Notes: a model not told the origin generated them from the letters alone. Shown: positions 47,820-57,256, counted from the first letter of the stretch. The stretch: 58,504 nt of DNA from Myxococcales bacterium (GCA_021783235.1 JAJXUD010000023.1:1-58504), one strand, 5' to 3'. Program-made: numbers and translations.

Positions 47820-49256
47820 CTACTGCATCAGCTCGGCGTAGCGGCGCCGCGCGAGGTCGCGCAGCGGGCCCGCGTCGGGCGCGGCGCTCCCGGCGCACTC
47901 CTGGTAGTACTGCGCGGCGCGCGAGCGATCGCCCATCCCGCGATAGGCCTCGCCGAGCCCGAAGAGCGGGGCCGCCTGGTTCGCGTTGAGCGAGAGGCCG
48001 CGCAGGTAGTCCTGCACCGCGTCCTGGAAGCGGCCGAGGCCGACGAACGCGCTGCCGCGGGCCACGTAGGCGACCGCGAAATCGGGCTTGAGCTGCACCG
48101 CCGAGCTGAGCGCGGTGACGGCGTCCTGGTAGCGCCCACCCTGGATGAGCTGCACGGCCTGATCGTAGTTCTGCTTCGCCATCTGCGCCGCCTGGAGCGG
48201 ATCTTGGACCGGAGGCGGCGCGGCCTGGGCCGCCTGCTGCTGCGCCTGCCCCATGCGCGCCTCGGCCTTCTGGATGTTGTCCTTCGCCCCCTGGTTCTGC
48301 GGATCGAGGGCGAGGACCCGCAGCCACTCGTCGATGGCCTGCGGGTAGTAGCCGAGCTGCGCGTAGGCCATGCCGACCTTGAAATGGGCGCGCGGGTCGT
48401 TCGGGCTCTGTCGAACGGCGTCCTGGTAGGCGTAGAGCGCATCCCGCAGGTTCTTCTCTGCGACGTACTGGTCGCCCCGCGCGATGAGCTGCGCCACCGG
48501 GTCCGCGGGCTGGGGCTGGTAGCCGGGCTGGGACTGGGCGGGATAGCCGGCCTGGGGCTGGGGCTGGTAGCCGGCCTGGGGCTGGGGCTGGTAGCCGGCC
48601 TGGGGCTGAGCGGGATAGCCGGCCTGGGGCGGCGGCACCGCCTGCCGCTCGGCCTGGACCGGAGCCGACGGCGGCGTCTGCGCGGGCGGCGCGGCCGCGG
48701 AGGGCGCCTTCTTGAGCTCCGAGGCGTACTCGAGCGCCTTCTCGACCCAGCGGCGCTCGGACGGACGCGTCTCTTGCTGCGCGTACTGCTCGTAGGCCGC
48801 CGCGGCGAGCTGGTTCTGCCCGAGCAGCCGGTAGCACTCGGCGAGGCCGTACTTACCGTCCGAATCCTGCGGCTGGAGCTGGATGTAGCGCTGGTAGACC
48901 GGCAGGGCGTCGGCGTAATGGCCCGCCTTCCGCTCGGCGTAGCCGAGGTTGAAGAGCGCGGTCGTGTAGGTGGGGTCGACCTGCGTCGCGGCCCGGAACT
49001 CCGCGATGGCCTCCTCCGCCCGACCCGCCTGAAAGAGCAGCGTGCCGAGTTCGTTGTGGGCGAGCGCGCTCTGCGGATCGACGGCGAGGGCCCGCCGGTA
49101 GGCCTCCATGGCGCCGTTCTTGTCGCCCGCCGCCTTGAGGCGCTGCGCCTCGTCGATCGCCGCCGCGGCCTGCGGGGGCGGCTGGTGGGCGGCCTGGGCG
49201 AGCGCGGTCTGGGCCCAGAGGGCGGTGAGGAGCGCGAGCGCGGTTCGGCGAATCAA
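47820..49256 (-). CDS. Secreted TPR protein with Gly-Tyr/Pro/Gln-rich linker
   Basis: A 478-residue exported protein. The signal peptide is MIRRTALALLTALWAQTALAQ. TPRs at about 33-180 (AMEAYRRALAVDPQSALAHN, ALFNLGYAERKAGHYADALP) are followed by five octad repeats of the type PQAGYQPQ (210-249). A second TPR block spans about 255-478 (DALYAYQDAVRQSPNDPRAHF, AVTALSSAVQLKPDFAVAYV, AQYYQECAGSAAPD). It could be a periplasmic scaffold. It lies 30 bp upstream of the ALDH fusion and 18 bp downstream of the thiolase gene. Confidence 0.85.
   Translation of the reverse strand: MIRRTALALLTALWAQTALAQAAHQPPPQAAAAIDEAQRLKAAGDKNGAMEAYRRALAVDPQSALAHNELGTLLFQAGRAEEAIAEFRAATQVDPTYTTALFNLGYAERKAGHYADALPVYQRYIQLQPQDSDGKYGLAECYRLLGQNQLAAAAYEQYAQQETRPSERRWVEKALEYASELKKAPSAAAPPAQTPPSAPVQAERQAVPPPQAGYPAQPQAGYQPQPQAGYQPQPQAGYPAQSQPGYQPQPADPVAQLIARGDQYVAEKNLRDALYAYQDAVRQSPNDPRAHFKVGMAYAQLGYYPQAIDEWLRVLALDPQNQGAKDNIQKAEARMGQAQQQAAQAAPPPVQDPLQAAQMAKQNYDQAVQLIQGGRYQDAVTALSSAVQLKPDFAVAYVARGSAFVGLGRFQDAVQDYLRGLSLNANQAAPLFGLGEAYRGMGDRSRAAQYYQECAGSAAPDAGPLRDLARRRYAELMQ
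48510..48629 (-). repeat. 24-bp tandem repeat encoding PQAGYQPQ octads
   Basis: Five consecutive 24-bp units encode Gly-Tyr-containing octads in the linker of the TPR protein. The phrase GCCTGGGGCTGGGGCTGGTA recurs almost exactly, so copy number could vary by slippage. Confidence 0.85.
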
Positions 49257-49274
49257 GGCGGTCGTCCTTTCGGG

Positions 49275-50438
49275 TCAGTCGATCTTCCGGTCGATGATGG
49301 TGGCGACGCCCATGCCGTAGCCGATGCAGAGCGTCACGCAGGCGCGCCGCAGCTCGCGCCGCTCGAGCTCGCCGAGGACGGTCCCGAGCAGCATGGCGCC
49401 CGTGGCGCCGAGCGGGTGGCCGAGGGCGATGGCGCCGCCGAGGACGTTGACCTTCTCGAGCGGGATGCCGAGCTCGCGCGCGACGACGAGGACGACCGGC
49501 GCGAAGGCCTCGTTGATCTCCCAGAGGTCGATGTCCTTCACGGTCAGCTCGGCCCGCTGCAGCGCCTTCTGGACGGCCGGGATCGGGCCGGTGAGCATCA
49601 GCACGGGATCACTGCCCGCGACGCCGGTCGCGACGATGCGGGCCCGCGGCCTCTGGCCGAGCGAGCGCGCCCGCTCCTTGCTCGCGAGCAGCAGCGCCGC
49701 CGCGCCGTCCACGATGCCGCTCGAGTTGCCGGCGTGGATGACGCCGTTCTCCTTGAACGCCGGCTTGAGCCCCGCGAGGATCTCGACCGTCGTCTCGGGC
49801 CGGCAGTGCTCGTCGGTGTCGAACGCCCGCGCCCCGCCCTCCCCCACGACCTCGATGGGCTCGATCTCCGCCTTGAACTTCCCCTCGCGGATCGCGGCGC
49901 CCGCCTTCTGCTGGCTCGCCACCGCGAACTCGTCGAGCTCGTGGCGCGACAGCTTCCACTTCTCCGCGATCAGCTCGGCCGAGATCCCCTGCGGCACCAG
50001 ATCCGGAAAGCGGGCCGCGAGCGCGGGCGACAGCGGCCCCGTCCCGGGCCCCTGCGCGTCCGAGCCCATCGGGATGCGGGTCATGCTCTCGACGCCGCCG
50101 CCGATGGCGAGGTCCAGCTGGCCCGCCTGGATGGCCTGCGCCGCGAAGTTGACCGCCTGGAGCCCCGAGCCGCAGAAGCGGTTGACGGTGGCGCCCGCGA
50201 CCTCGACGGGGAAGCCCGCGGCCAGGACCGCGCCGCGCGCGACGTTGAGCCCCTGCTCCCCCACCTGCGTGACGCAGCCCATCACCACGTCGTCGACCAC
50301 CTTCGGATCGAGCCTCATGCGCCGCATCGTGGCCTTGAGGACGTGCGCCGCGAGATCGACCGGGTGGACGCCGGAGAGCGCGCCCTTCTTCTTGCCCCGG
50401 GCGGTCCGAACGGCGTCGATGATCACTGCGGTGGGCAT
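49275..50438 (-). CDS. Acetyl-CoA C-acetyltransferase/3-ketoacyl-CoA thiolase
   Basis: A 387-residue thiolase condensing acetyl-CoA or cleaving 3-ketoacyl-CoA. The nucleophile Cys is in NRFCGSGLQAV, GGGVESMTRIPM follows, the second active-site Asn is in INEAFAP, His in GGAIALGHPLGATGA and the acid/base Cys in TLCIGYGMG. The start at 50438 has AAGGAG upstream; a longer frame to 50474 is unsupported. Whether it is a degradative FadA or biosynthetic AtoB/PhaA enzyme is not clear from sequence; no beta-oxidation partners adjoin it. Confidence 0.94.
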   Translation of the reverse strand: MPTAVIIDAVRTARGKKKGALSGVHPVDLAAHVLKATMRRMRLDPKVVDDVVMGCVTQVGEQGLNVARGAVLAAGFPVEVAGATVNRFCGSGLQAVNFAAQAIQAGQLDLAIGGGVESMTRIPMGSDAQGPGTGPLSPALAARFPDLVPQGISAELIAEKWKLSRHELDEFAVASQQKAGAAIREGKFKAEIEPIEVVGEGGARAFDTDEHCRPETTVEILAGLKPAFKENGVIHAGNSSGIVDGAAALLLASKERARSLGQRPRARIVATGVAGSDPVLMLTGPIPAVQKALQRAELTVKDIDLWEINEAFAPVVLVVARELGIPLEKVNVLGGAIALGHPLGATGAMLLGTVLGELERRELRRACVTLCIGYGMGVATIIDRKID

Positions 50439-50490
50439 GCCTCGCTCCTTCGTGGAAGGAGGCTGAAAGAACACGCGGTGACGCGCGCTG

Positions 50491-51780
50491 TCAACCGGCG
50501 AAGGGGGCCGTGAGAGAGAGCGTCTCGGCGCGATCCGGACCGACTGAAATGGCCGCCACGGGTACGCCCGAGAGCGCCTCGATCCGCTCGACGTAGCGGC
50601 GCGCCTCGGCGGGCAGCTCCGCGAGCCGGCGAACCGCCGAGAGGGGTCGCCTCCAGCCGGGCAGCCGCTCGTAGACGGGCTTCGCCCGCGAGAGCGCCTC
50701 GGCGTCCGGCGGCAGCTCGTCGAGCCGCTCGCCGTCCAGCTCGTAGGCGGTCGCGACGCAGAGCTCGTCGAACGCCGAGAGCACGTCGATCTTCGTGAGG
50801 GCGAGCGCGTCGAGCCCGTTGACGCGCGCGGCGTAGCGGAGCACCACGGCGTCGAGCCAGCCGCAGCGGCGCGGCCGGCCGGTGGTGGCGCCGTACTCCT
50901 GCCCGAGCTCGCGCAGGAGATCGCCGGTCGCGTCCGTGAGCTCGGTCGGGAAGGGCCCGGCGCCGACGCGCGTCGTGTAGGCCTTGGCGATGCCGACGAC
51001 CGTGCCGATGGCCTTCGGCCCGAGTCCGCTCCCCACCGCCGCGTTGGCCGCGACGCAGTTCGAGGAGGTGACGAACGGATAGGTCCCGTGATCGACGTCG
51101 AGCAGCGTGCCCTGCGCCCCCTCGAACAGCACCGCCTCGCCCGCCGCGAGCTCGCGGGAGAGCCAGAGCGAGCCGTCGACGCGCAGCGGCGCGATCCGGG
51201 CCGCGTGCGGGGAGAGCTCGTCCAAGACCTCCGCCTCGGTGAGCGCGGTCCCAGCGAGCCGCTCGATCTCGCCGTTCACCTCGGGCAGCCGCTCCTGGAT
51301 CCGCGCGCGAAGCCGCGCCGGATCGCAGAGGTCGCGAACCCGCAAGCCGCGGCGGCCGATCTTGTCCTCGTAGGTCGGCCCGATGCCTCGCCCCGTCGTG
51401 CCGATCTTGCCCGCCCCGGCGCGCGTCTCGCGCAGGACGTCGAGCCGCCGGTGCCAGGGCATCACCACGTGGGCGTTGTCCGCGACGAAGATCCGCCCCG
51501 AGAGCGAGGCGCCGTGAGCCTCGCAGAGGTCGATCTCCTCGCAGAGGACCTTCGGGTCCACCACGACGCCCGAGGCGACGAGGCAGCGCTTCCCCGGGTG
51601 GAGCACCCCGGAGGGAACGAGGTGGAGGACGAGCTTGCGGCCCTCCACCACGAGGGTGTGGCCCGCGTTGTTGCCGCCGTGAAAGCGGACGACCACGTCG
51701 GCCCGCTCGGTGAGCAGATCGACGATCTTCCCCTTCCCCTCGTCCCCCCACTGCGCGCCGACGACGACGGTGCCGGGCAT
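50491..51780 (-). CDS. purA: Adenylosuccinate synthetase
   Basis: A 429-residue GTP-dependent enzyme joining IMP and aspartate in AMP synthesis. Key motifs: GAQWGDEGKGKIVDLL, FHGGNNAGHTLV, GTTGRGIGPTYEDKIGRRG and the GTP-binding loop region ALTKIDVL. The start is 3 bp after serA, so the two are cotranscribed. Confidence 0.97.
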   Translation of the reverse strand: MPGTVVVGAQWGDEGKGKIVDLLTERADVVVRFHGGNNAGHTLVVEGRKLVLHLVPSGVLHPGKRCLVASGVVVDPKVLCEEIDLCEAHGASLSGRIFVADNAHVVMPWHRRLDVLRETRAGAGKIGTTGRGIGPTYEDKIGRRGLRVRDLCDPARLRARIQERLPEVNGEIERLAGTALTEAEVLDELSPHAARIAPLRVDGSLWLSRELAAGEAVLFEGAQGTLLDVDHGTYPFVTSSNCVAANAAVGSGLGPKAIGTVVGIAKAYTTRVGAGPFPTELTDATGDLLRELGQEYGATTGRPRRCGWLDAVVLRYAARVNGLDALALTKIDVLSAFDELCVATAYELDGERLDELPPDAEALSRAKPVYERLPGWRRPLSAVRRLAELPAEARRYVERIEALSGVPVAAISVGPDRAETLSLTAPFAG

Positions 51781-51783
51781 CGC

Positions 51784-53382
51784 TTAGAGCCGGAGCTGCT
51801 TCACGTCGAGGATGGGCGAGAGGCCCCGGAGCTCGGCGAGGACCTTCTCGGGCGCCGCCGAGTCGAGGTTCAGGATCGCGAGCGCCTCCTTCTGGAGCGT
51901 GCGCCGCGAGAGCGCCATGCGCCCGATGTTGAGCCCGGCCGCCCCGAGGCACTGGCCGATCTGGCCGATGGCGCCCGGCACGTCTCGGTTTCGCAGGACG
52001 AGCAGGACCCCCTCCGGCACGGCCTCGACCTCGAACTGATCGAGCCGCACGAGCCTCGGATCGTGCTTTCCGAACAGGGTGCCCGAGGCGGAGCAGATGC
52101 CCTCGGGGCCGCGGGCCGTCACCGTGACGAGCGAGGCGAAGTCCTTCGCCTCGGCGCTCCGCTCCTCGACCAGCTCGATGCCGCGCTCCTTCGCGACCGC
52201 CGGCGCGCTGACGTCGTTGACCGGCCCCTCGGCCCCCTGCGCGAGCAGGCCGCGCAGCGCGGCGAGCGCGATGGGCCGCCGGGGCTGCTCCGAGACCGTC
52301 CCGGCGAGCGTCACGCGAAACTCGGTCATGTGGGAGGGGGCCATCTGCCCCACGATGGCGCCGAGCCGCTCGGCGAGCGCGAGGTGGGGCCCGAGGATCT
52401 CGAGCATCTCCCGCGACACCGACGGCAGGTTCACCGCGTTCTTCACCTCGCCGCGGACGAGGAAGTCCACGAGCTGCTCGGCGAGCGCGAGCGCCACCGC
52501 CGCCTGCGCCTCCTCGGTGGAGGCGCCGAGGTGCGGGGTCGCGACGAAGTTCGGCTGCCCGAAGAGCGGGTGATCCGCCGCCGGTGGCTCCTTCTCGAAG
52601 ACGTCGAGCGCCGCGCCGCCGAGCTGCCCGCTCTCGAGCGCCTTCGCGAGCGCCTGCTCGTCGACGATGCCGCCGCGGGCGCAGTTGACGAGGAAGGCCC
52701 CCTTCTTCATGAGGGCGAACTCCCTCGTGGAGAGCAGGTGATTCGTCTGCTCGGTGAGCGGGACGTGCAGGGTCACGAAGTCCGAGCGGCGCAAGAGCTC
52801 ATCGAGCGGCACGAGCTCCACCCCGAGCCGCGCCGCCGCCTCCGCCGAGATGAACGGGTCGTAGGCGAGCGCCTTCATCCGCATCGCCCGCGCCCGCTCC
52901 ACCACCACCGAGCCGATGTTGCCCGTGCCGACGACGCCGAGGGTCTTGCCCGACAGCTCGTGGCCCCCCGCGAACCTCTTCTTCTCCCACTTGCCCGACT
53001 TGACCGAGGCCGTGGCGGCCGGGATCTGGCGCGCGAGCGAGAACATCATGGCGAGCGTCAGCTCGGCCACCGTCACCGCGCTGCCGCCCGGCGTGTTCAT
53101 GACGACGACGCCGCGCCTGGAGGCCGCCTGGAGGTCGACGTTGTCGACGCCGACGCCGGCCCGCCCCACGACCTCGAGCCGCGTCGCGGCCTCGAAGAGC
53201 TGCGCGGTCACCTTGGTGGCGCTGCGGACCGCGAGCGCGTGGTAGCCCGGGATGACCGCGAGCAGCTCCTCGGGCTTCATCCCCACCCGTACGTCGACCT
53301 CGAGCTCCGGAGCCCTTCGCAGGATCGCGATCCCGTCCTCCGACAGGTCATCCGAGACGAGCACTCGCTTCTTTTCGGCCAT
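51784..53382 (-). CDS. serA: D-3-phosphoglycerate dehydrogenase
   Basis: A 532-residue enzyme for the first committed step of serine synthesis. The NAD-binding motif is GVVGTGNIGSVV. Active-site Arg, Glu and His appear in VNCARGGIVDE, around LDVFEKEP and in TPHLGASTEEAQ. The C-terminal half is the intervening (ASB) domain and an ACT domain (VPGAIGQIGQCLGAAGLNIG) for serine feedback. The start at 53382 (MAEKKRVL) has GGAGG 8 nt upstream; an extended frame to 53592 overlaps nadC. Confidence 0.97.
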   Translation of the reverse strand: MAEKKRVLVSDDLSEDGIAILRRAPELEVDVRVGMKPEELLAVIPGYHALAVRSATKVTAQLFEAATRLEVVGRAGVGVDNVDLQAASRRGVVVMNTPGGSAVTVAELTLAMMFSLARQIPAATASVKSGKWEKKRFAGGHELSGKTLGVVGTGNIGSVVVERARAMRMKALAYDPFISAEAAARLGVELVPLDELLRRSDFVTLHVPLTEQTNHLLSTREFALMKKGAFLVNCARGGIVDEQALAKALESGQLGGAALDVFEKEPPAADHPLFGQPNFVATPHLGASTEEAQAAVALALAEQLVDFLVRGEVKNAVNLPSVSREMLEILGPHLALAERLGAIVGQMAPSHMTEFRVTLAGTVSEQPRRPIALAALRGLLAQGAEGPVNDVSAPAVAKERGIELVEERSAEAKDFASLVTVTARGPEGICSASGTLFGKHDPRLVRLDQFEVEAVPEGVLLVLRNRDVPGAIGQIGQCLGAAGLNIGRMALSRRTLQKEALAILNLDSAAPEKVLAELRGLSPILDVKQLRL

Positions 53383-53405
53383 GGCGTCTGCCTCCGGGGT
53401 CCGAG

Positions 53406-53434
53406 TAGCTACCCCGAGACGGAGGCCGGCGCAA
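53406..53434 (-). promoter_or_regulatory. serA promoter
   Basis: TTGCGC (53429-53434), a 17-bp spacer and TAGCTA (53406-53411) on the minus strand give a predicted start near 53399 and a 17-nt leader that contains the GGAGG SD. Confidence 0.5.
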
Positions 53435-53441
53435 CAGCTGG

Positions 53442-53458
53442 GGCTCTCCCGAAGAGCC
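53442..53458 (-). terminator. Hairpin between nadC and serA
   Basis: GGCTCT-5 nt-AGAGCC, a 6-bp stem, lies 22 bp after the nadC stop and just upstream of the serA promoter. It is a weak terminator candidate because no U run follows. Confidence 0.35.
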
Positions 53459-53479
53459 GCCCGGAAGGAGCGGCTGCCG

Positions 53480-54316
53480 TCAGCCGGCGTCGAGGCCGAT
53501 GTCGACCGAGCGGGCGCCGTGGGTGAGCACCCCCGCGCTCGCGAAGTCGACGCCCGTCCGAGCGATTTCCCCAACGGTCTCGAGCCCGACACCGCCCGAG
53601 GCCTCGAGGAGCGTCCTCGGGGAGCGGGCGTTTCGCCGCGCCACCGCCTCGCGCAGCGCCGCCGGCTCGAAGTTGTCGAGCAGCACGATCTCGACCCCGA
53701 GCGCGAGCGCCTCGTCGAGCTGGGCGAGCGTGTCCACCTCCACCTCGATCCGGAGCAGCGCTCCGCCCCGGCTCCGGGCCGCGAGGAGCGCCGGCCCGAG
53801 CCCCCCGGCGGCGGCGAGGTGGTTGTCCTTGAGCAGGATCCCGTCGAAGAGCCCCATCCGGTGGTTGTGGCCGCCGCCCGCGCGGACCGCGGCCTTCTCG
53901 AGCAGCCGATGGCCCGGAGTCGTCTTGCGGCTGTCGAGCAGCCGGCAGCCCGTGCCCTCGAGCCTCTCCACGAAGCGGCGCGTGAGCGTCGCGACGCCCG
54001 AGAGCCGCTGGAGGAAGTTCAGCGCGGTCCGCTCGCCGGCGAGCACGGCGCGGGCGTCGCCCTCGATCTCGGCGAGGACGCCGCCCTTTTCGAGCGCGCT
54101 CCCCTCGGCGACGGCCGCCCGGAGCGCCACCCCGGGGTCGAGCCGCGCAAAGACGCGGGCCGCGACGGCGAGCCCGGAGACGACGAGCGGCTCGCGCGCG
54201 ACGAAGCGGCCCGAGAAGCGCGCGCCCAGGGGCAGCGCCGCCTCCGAGGTGACGTCGCCCGTGGGGCCGAGATCCTCGCGCAGCGCGAGATCGACGAGTT
54301 CGTCGACGAGATCCAT
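53480..54316 (-). CDS. nadC: Nicotinate-nucleotide pyrophosphorylase (carboxylating)
   Basis: A 278-residue quinolinate phosphoribosyltransferase, making nicotinate mononucleotide from quinolinate and PRPP in NAD synthesis. Family motifs: REDLGPTGDVTSE, LDSRKTTPGHR, KAAVRAGGGHNHRMGL, LLKDNH, IEVEVDTL and LLDNF. It starts 3 bp after valS. Confidence 0.96.
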   Translation of the reverse strand: MDLVDELVDLALREDLGPTGDVTSEAALPLGARFSGRFVAREPLVVSGLAVAARVFARLDPGVALRAAVAEGSALEKGGVLAEIEGDARAVLAGERTALNFLQRLSGVATLTRRFVERLEGTGCRLLDSRKTTPGHRLLEKAAVRAGGGHNHRMGLFDGILLKDNHLAAAGGLGPALLAARSRGGALLRIEVEVDTLAQLDEALALGVEIVLLDNFEPAALREAVARRNARSPRTLLEASGGVGLETVGEIARTGVDFASAGVLTHGARSVDIGLDAG

Positions 54317-54319
54317 CGG

Positions 54320-57205
54320 TCAGCGCCTCTTCTTGGGAGGCCTCTTCGCCGCGGGCCTCGGCCGCTTCGACGCGCCCGGCTTCGGCGGCGCCTCCTTGCG
54401 CGCGGCCGGCTTCGCCTTCGCGGCGGGCCTCTTCGTGGATGCCTTCGCAGGCGACGCCTTTCCGGCGGGCCTCTCCTTCGGCGCCTTCGAAGCCTTCGCC
54501 TTCGGCGCCTTCGCAGGCGGCGCGGCCGGCTCCTCGCCCCGGACCAGCGAGAGCTGCTGGCCGAGCTTCTCGAGCCGCTCGCCCAGCTCGGCGACGCGCG
54601 CCCGATCCTTCGCGACGATCTCCGCCGGCGCCCGCTCGAGGAAGCTCGGGTTCGAGAGCTTTCGCTCGAGTCCCGACCGGTCGCCCTCGGCCTTCCCGAT
54701 CTCCTTCTCGAGCCGCCGCTCCTCCTCGGCGAAGTCGACGAGCCCCTCGAGCGGCACGACCAGCTCGAGCTCCGGGAGCAGCGCCACGGCCGCGCGGCGC
54801 AGCCGCTCGCCCGGCGCCGTCACGGTGAGCTCCGAGAGCTGCGCGAGCGGCCGAATGAACGGCTCCGCGGCGCGGAGGCTCTCGCGGACCGACGCCTCCT
54901 TGGCGCGGACGATCGCGGGGATGCGCTTTCCCGGCGGAACGTTGCTCTCGCCCCGCACGCGCCGGATCCCGAGGACGGCGCGCTGCACGAGATCCATCTC
55001 CCGCAGGGCCGCCTCGTCCAGCTCCCCGTCGCCCGCGGGGTACGCCGACACCATGATCGAGGGCGGCTCACCGCGGCGGTGCGGCAAGAGCTGCCAGATC
55101 TCCTCGGTGATGAACGGCATGAACGGATGCAGCAGCCGCAGGGCGCCGTCGAGCACGTCGACGAGCGTCCGCTGCGCCGCGCGCCGGGCCGCGGGATCGC
55201 CGCCCTGCAGCGGAATCTTCGCGAGCTCGATGTACCAGTCGCAGAGCTCGTGCCAGATGAACTGGTAGATGGCCGAGGCGGCGTCGGGGAAGCGGTAGGC
55301 CTCGAGCGCCGCCGTCACCTCGGCCGCGGTCTGTGCGAGCCGCGCGCGGATCCAGCGCTCGGGCAATCCCCCCTTGGGCGCGGACCCCTCCCGGCCGTCG
55401 GCCGGGAAGTCCTCGAGGTTCATGAGGGAGAAGCGCGAGGCGTTCCAGACCTTGTTGCAGAAGGCGCGGAAGCCCGCCACCCGCTCGACCGACAGCCGCA
55501 GATCGCGCCCCTGCCCGCTCTGGGAGGCGAGGGTGAAGCGAAGCGCGTCGGCCCCCTGCTCGCGGGTGAGCTCCAGCGGGTCGATGACGTTGCCCTTCGT
55601 CTTCGACATCTTCTCGCCGTTCTCGTCGCGCACGAGCGAGTGGAGGTAGACGTCGCGAAACGGCACCTCCCCCGTGAACTCGAGCCCCATCATGATCATC
55701 CGCGCCACCCAGAAGAACAGGATGTCCGATCCCGTCTCCATGAGCGTCGTCGGGTAGAACGTCTCCAGGGCGGCCGTCCGGTCCGGCCAGCCGAGCGTCG
55801 AGAAGGGCCAGAGCGCCGAGGAGAACCAGGTGTCGAGCACGTCGGGGTCGCGCCGCAACCCGCCCGTGCCGCAGCGGGGGCAGCGATCGGGCTCCTGTTC
55901 GGCGACGACGATCTCGCCGCAGCCGCAGTACCAGGCCGGGATCTGGTGGCCCCACCAGAGCTGGCGGCTGATGCACCAGTCCTGGATGTTGTGCATCCAG
56001 TGGAAGTAGGTCGCCTTCCAGCTCTCGGGGAAGAAGCGGATGCGCCCCTCCTCCACCGCCTCGATGGCCGGCGCGGCGAGCGGCTTCGTCTTGACGAACC
56101 ACTGCCAGGAGAGGAACGGCTCGACCACGGTGGCGCAGCGCTGGCAGACGCCGACCGCGAGCCGGTGCTCCTCGACCTTCACGAGGAGCCCCTTCGCCGC
56201 GAGATCCGCGACCACCCGCTCGCGCGCCTCGAAGCGGTCGAGGCCGGCGTAGGGCCCGGCCGCCGAGCTCATGCGGGCGTTCTCGTCGAGGACGACGATC
56301 CGCTCGAGCTGGTGGCGCAGGCCCGTCTCGAAGTCCGCGAAGTCGTGGGCCGGCGTCACCTTCACCGCGCCGGTGCCGAACTCCATCGAGACGAGGATCG
56401 GGTCGGCGACGATCGGCACCGGCCGATCGACGAGCGGGACGATGGCGCGCCTGCCCGCGAGCCCCGCGTAGCGCGGGTCGTCCGGGTGGATCGCGACGGC
56501 GCTGTCGCCGAGCAGCGTCTCCGGCCTCGTGGTGGCGACCACGAGGGAGCGGTCGCTCCCCTCCACGGCGTAGGCGATGTGCCAGAGCTTGCCGGCCCGC
56601 TCCTCGTGCTCGACCTCGAGGTCCGAGAGCGCCGTCTGGCAGCGCGGGCACCAGTTGATGAGCCGCTGCGCCCGGTAGATGAGCCCCTTCGCGTGGAGCG
56701 CGACGAAGACGTGGCGCACCGCCCGCGACAGCCCGGGGTCGAGCGTGAAGCGCTCGCGACTCCAGTCGACCGAGAAGCCCATGGCGCGAAACTGCTCGTG
56801 GATCCGGCTGCCGCAGCGCTCGCGCCACTCCCAGACCTTCTGCACGAAGGCCTCGCGGCCGATGGCGCGCCGCTCGATCCCCTCCTTGCGCAGCTCCCGC
56901 TCCACCACCATCTGCGTCGCGATGCCGGCGTGGTCCGTCCCCGGGAGCCAGAGCGCGTTCTTGCCCCGCATCCGCTCGAAGCGGGTGACGATGTCCTCGA
57001 TGGTGTAGCTCAGGGCGTGGCCCATGTGCAGCGAGCCCGTGATGTTGGGCGGCGGGATCGCCATCGAGAACGGCGGCTTCGGGCTCCGGTCCTCGGCCCG
57101 GAAGTAGCCGCCCTTCTCCCAGATCGGGTACCAGCGGGCCTCGACCTCGCGCGGGTCGTAGGCCTTCGAGAGCTTCTCTTCGGACACGGCAGTGGCGTCG
57201 CTCAT
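54320..57205 (-). CDS. valS: Valyl-tRNA synthetase with basic C-terminal tail
   Basis: A 961-residue class I synthetase. The HIGH box is PPPNITGSLHMGHALS and the KMSKS loop is KMSKTKGNVIDPL. The editing domain (VVATTRPETLLGDSAVAI) and tRNA-arm coiled coil (EEERRLEKEIGKAEGDRSGL) are intact. A zinc-finger insert has CGCGEIV/CPRCG. After the coiled coil, the last 68 residues or so are Lys/Ala/Pro-rich (APKAKASKAP, KRPAAKAKPAAR, KRPPKKRR), resembling histone H1 or AlgP tails and absent from most ValRS. nadC follows 3 bp downstream. Confidence 0.97.
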   Translation of the reverse strand: MSDATAVSEEKLSKAYDPREVEARWYPIWEKGGYFRAEDRSPKPPFSMAIPPPNITGSLHMGHALSYTIEDIVTRFERMRGKNALWLPGTDHAGIATQMVVERELRKEGIERRAIGREAFVQKVWEWRERCGSRIHEQFRAMGFSVDWSRERFTLDPGLSRAVRHVFVALHAKGLIYRAQRLINWCPRCQTALSDLEVEHEERAGKLWHIAYAVEGSDRSLVVATTRPETLLGDSAVAIHPDDPRYAGLAGRRAIVPLVDRPVPIVADPILVSMEFGTGAVKVTPAHDFADFETGLRHQLERIVVLDENARMSSAAGPYAGLDRFEARERVVADLAAKGLLVKVEEHRLAVGVCQRCATVVEPFLSWQWFVKTKPLAAPAIEAVEEGRIRFFPESWKATYFHWMHNIQDWCISRQLWWGHQIPAWYCGCGEIVVAEQEPDRCPRCGTGGLRRDPDVLDTWFSSALWPFSTLGWPDRTAALETFYPTTLMETGSDILFFWVARMIMMGLEFTGEVPFRDVYLHSLVRDENGEKMSKTKGNVIDPLELTREQGADALRFTLASQSGQGRDLRLSVERVAGFRAFCNKVWNASRFSLMNLEDFPADGREGSAPKGGLPERWIRARLAQTAAEVTAALEAYRFPDAASAIYQFIWHELCDWYIELAKIPLQGGDPAARRAAQRTLVDVLDGALRLLHPFMPFITEEIWQLLPHRRGEPPSIMVSAYPAGDGELDEAALREMDLVQRAVLGIRRVRGESNVPPGKRIPAIVRAKEASVRESLRAAEPFIRPLAQLSELTVTAPGERLRRAAVALLPELELVVPLEGLVDFAEEERRLEKEIGKAEGDRSGLERKLSNPSFLERAPAEIVAKDRARVAELGERLEKLGQQLSLVRGEEPAAPPAKAPKAKASKAPKERPAGKASPAKASTKRPAAKAKPAARKEAPPKPGASKRPRPAAKRPPKKRR

Positions 57206-57256
57206 GGGGGGCCGAGCGAATAGCGCAAAACGGGGATGAACGAAAGCGAAAGCGCG

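Noticed and set aside
45123-50513. A 1796-residue open frame on the plus strand
   Set aside because: It is antisense to five well-supported minus-strand genes and its translation is low-complexity Arg/Gly/Leu-rich, as expected for a GC-rich shadow frame.
53252-57223. A 1323-residue open frame on the plus strand
   Set aside because: Antisense to serA, nadC and valS; no family motif.
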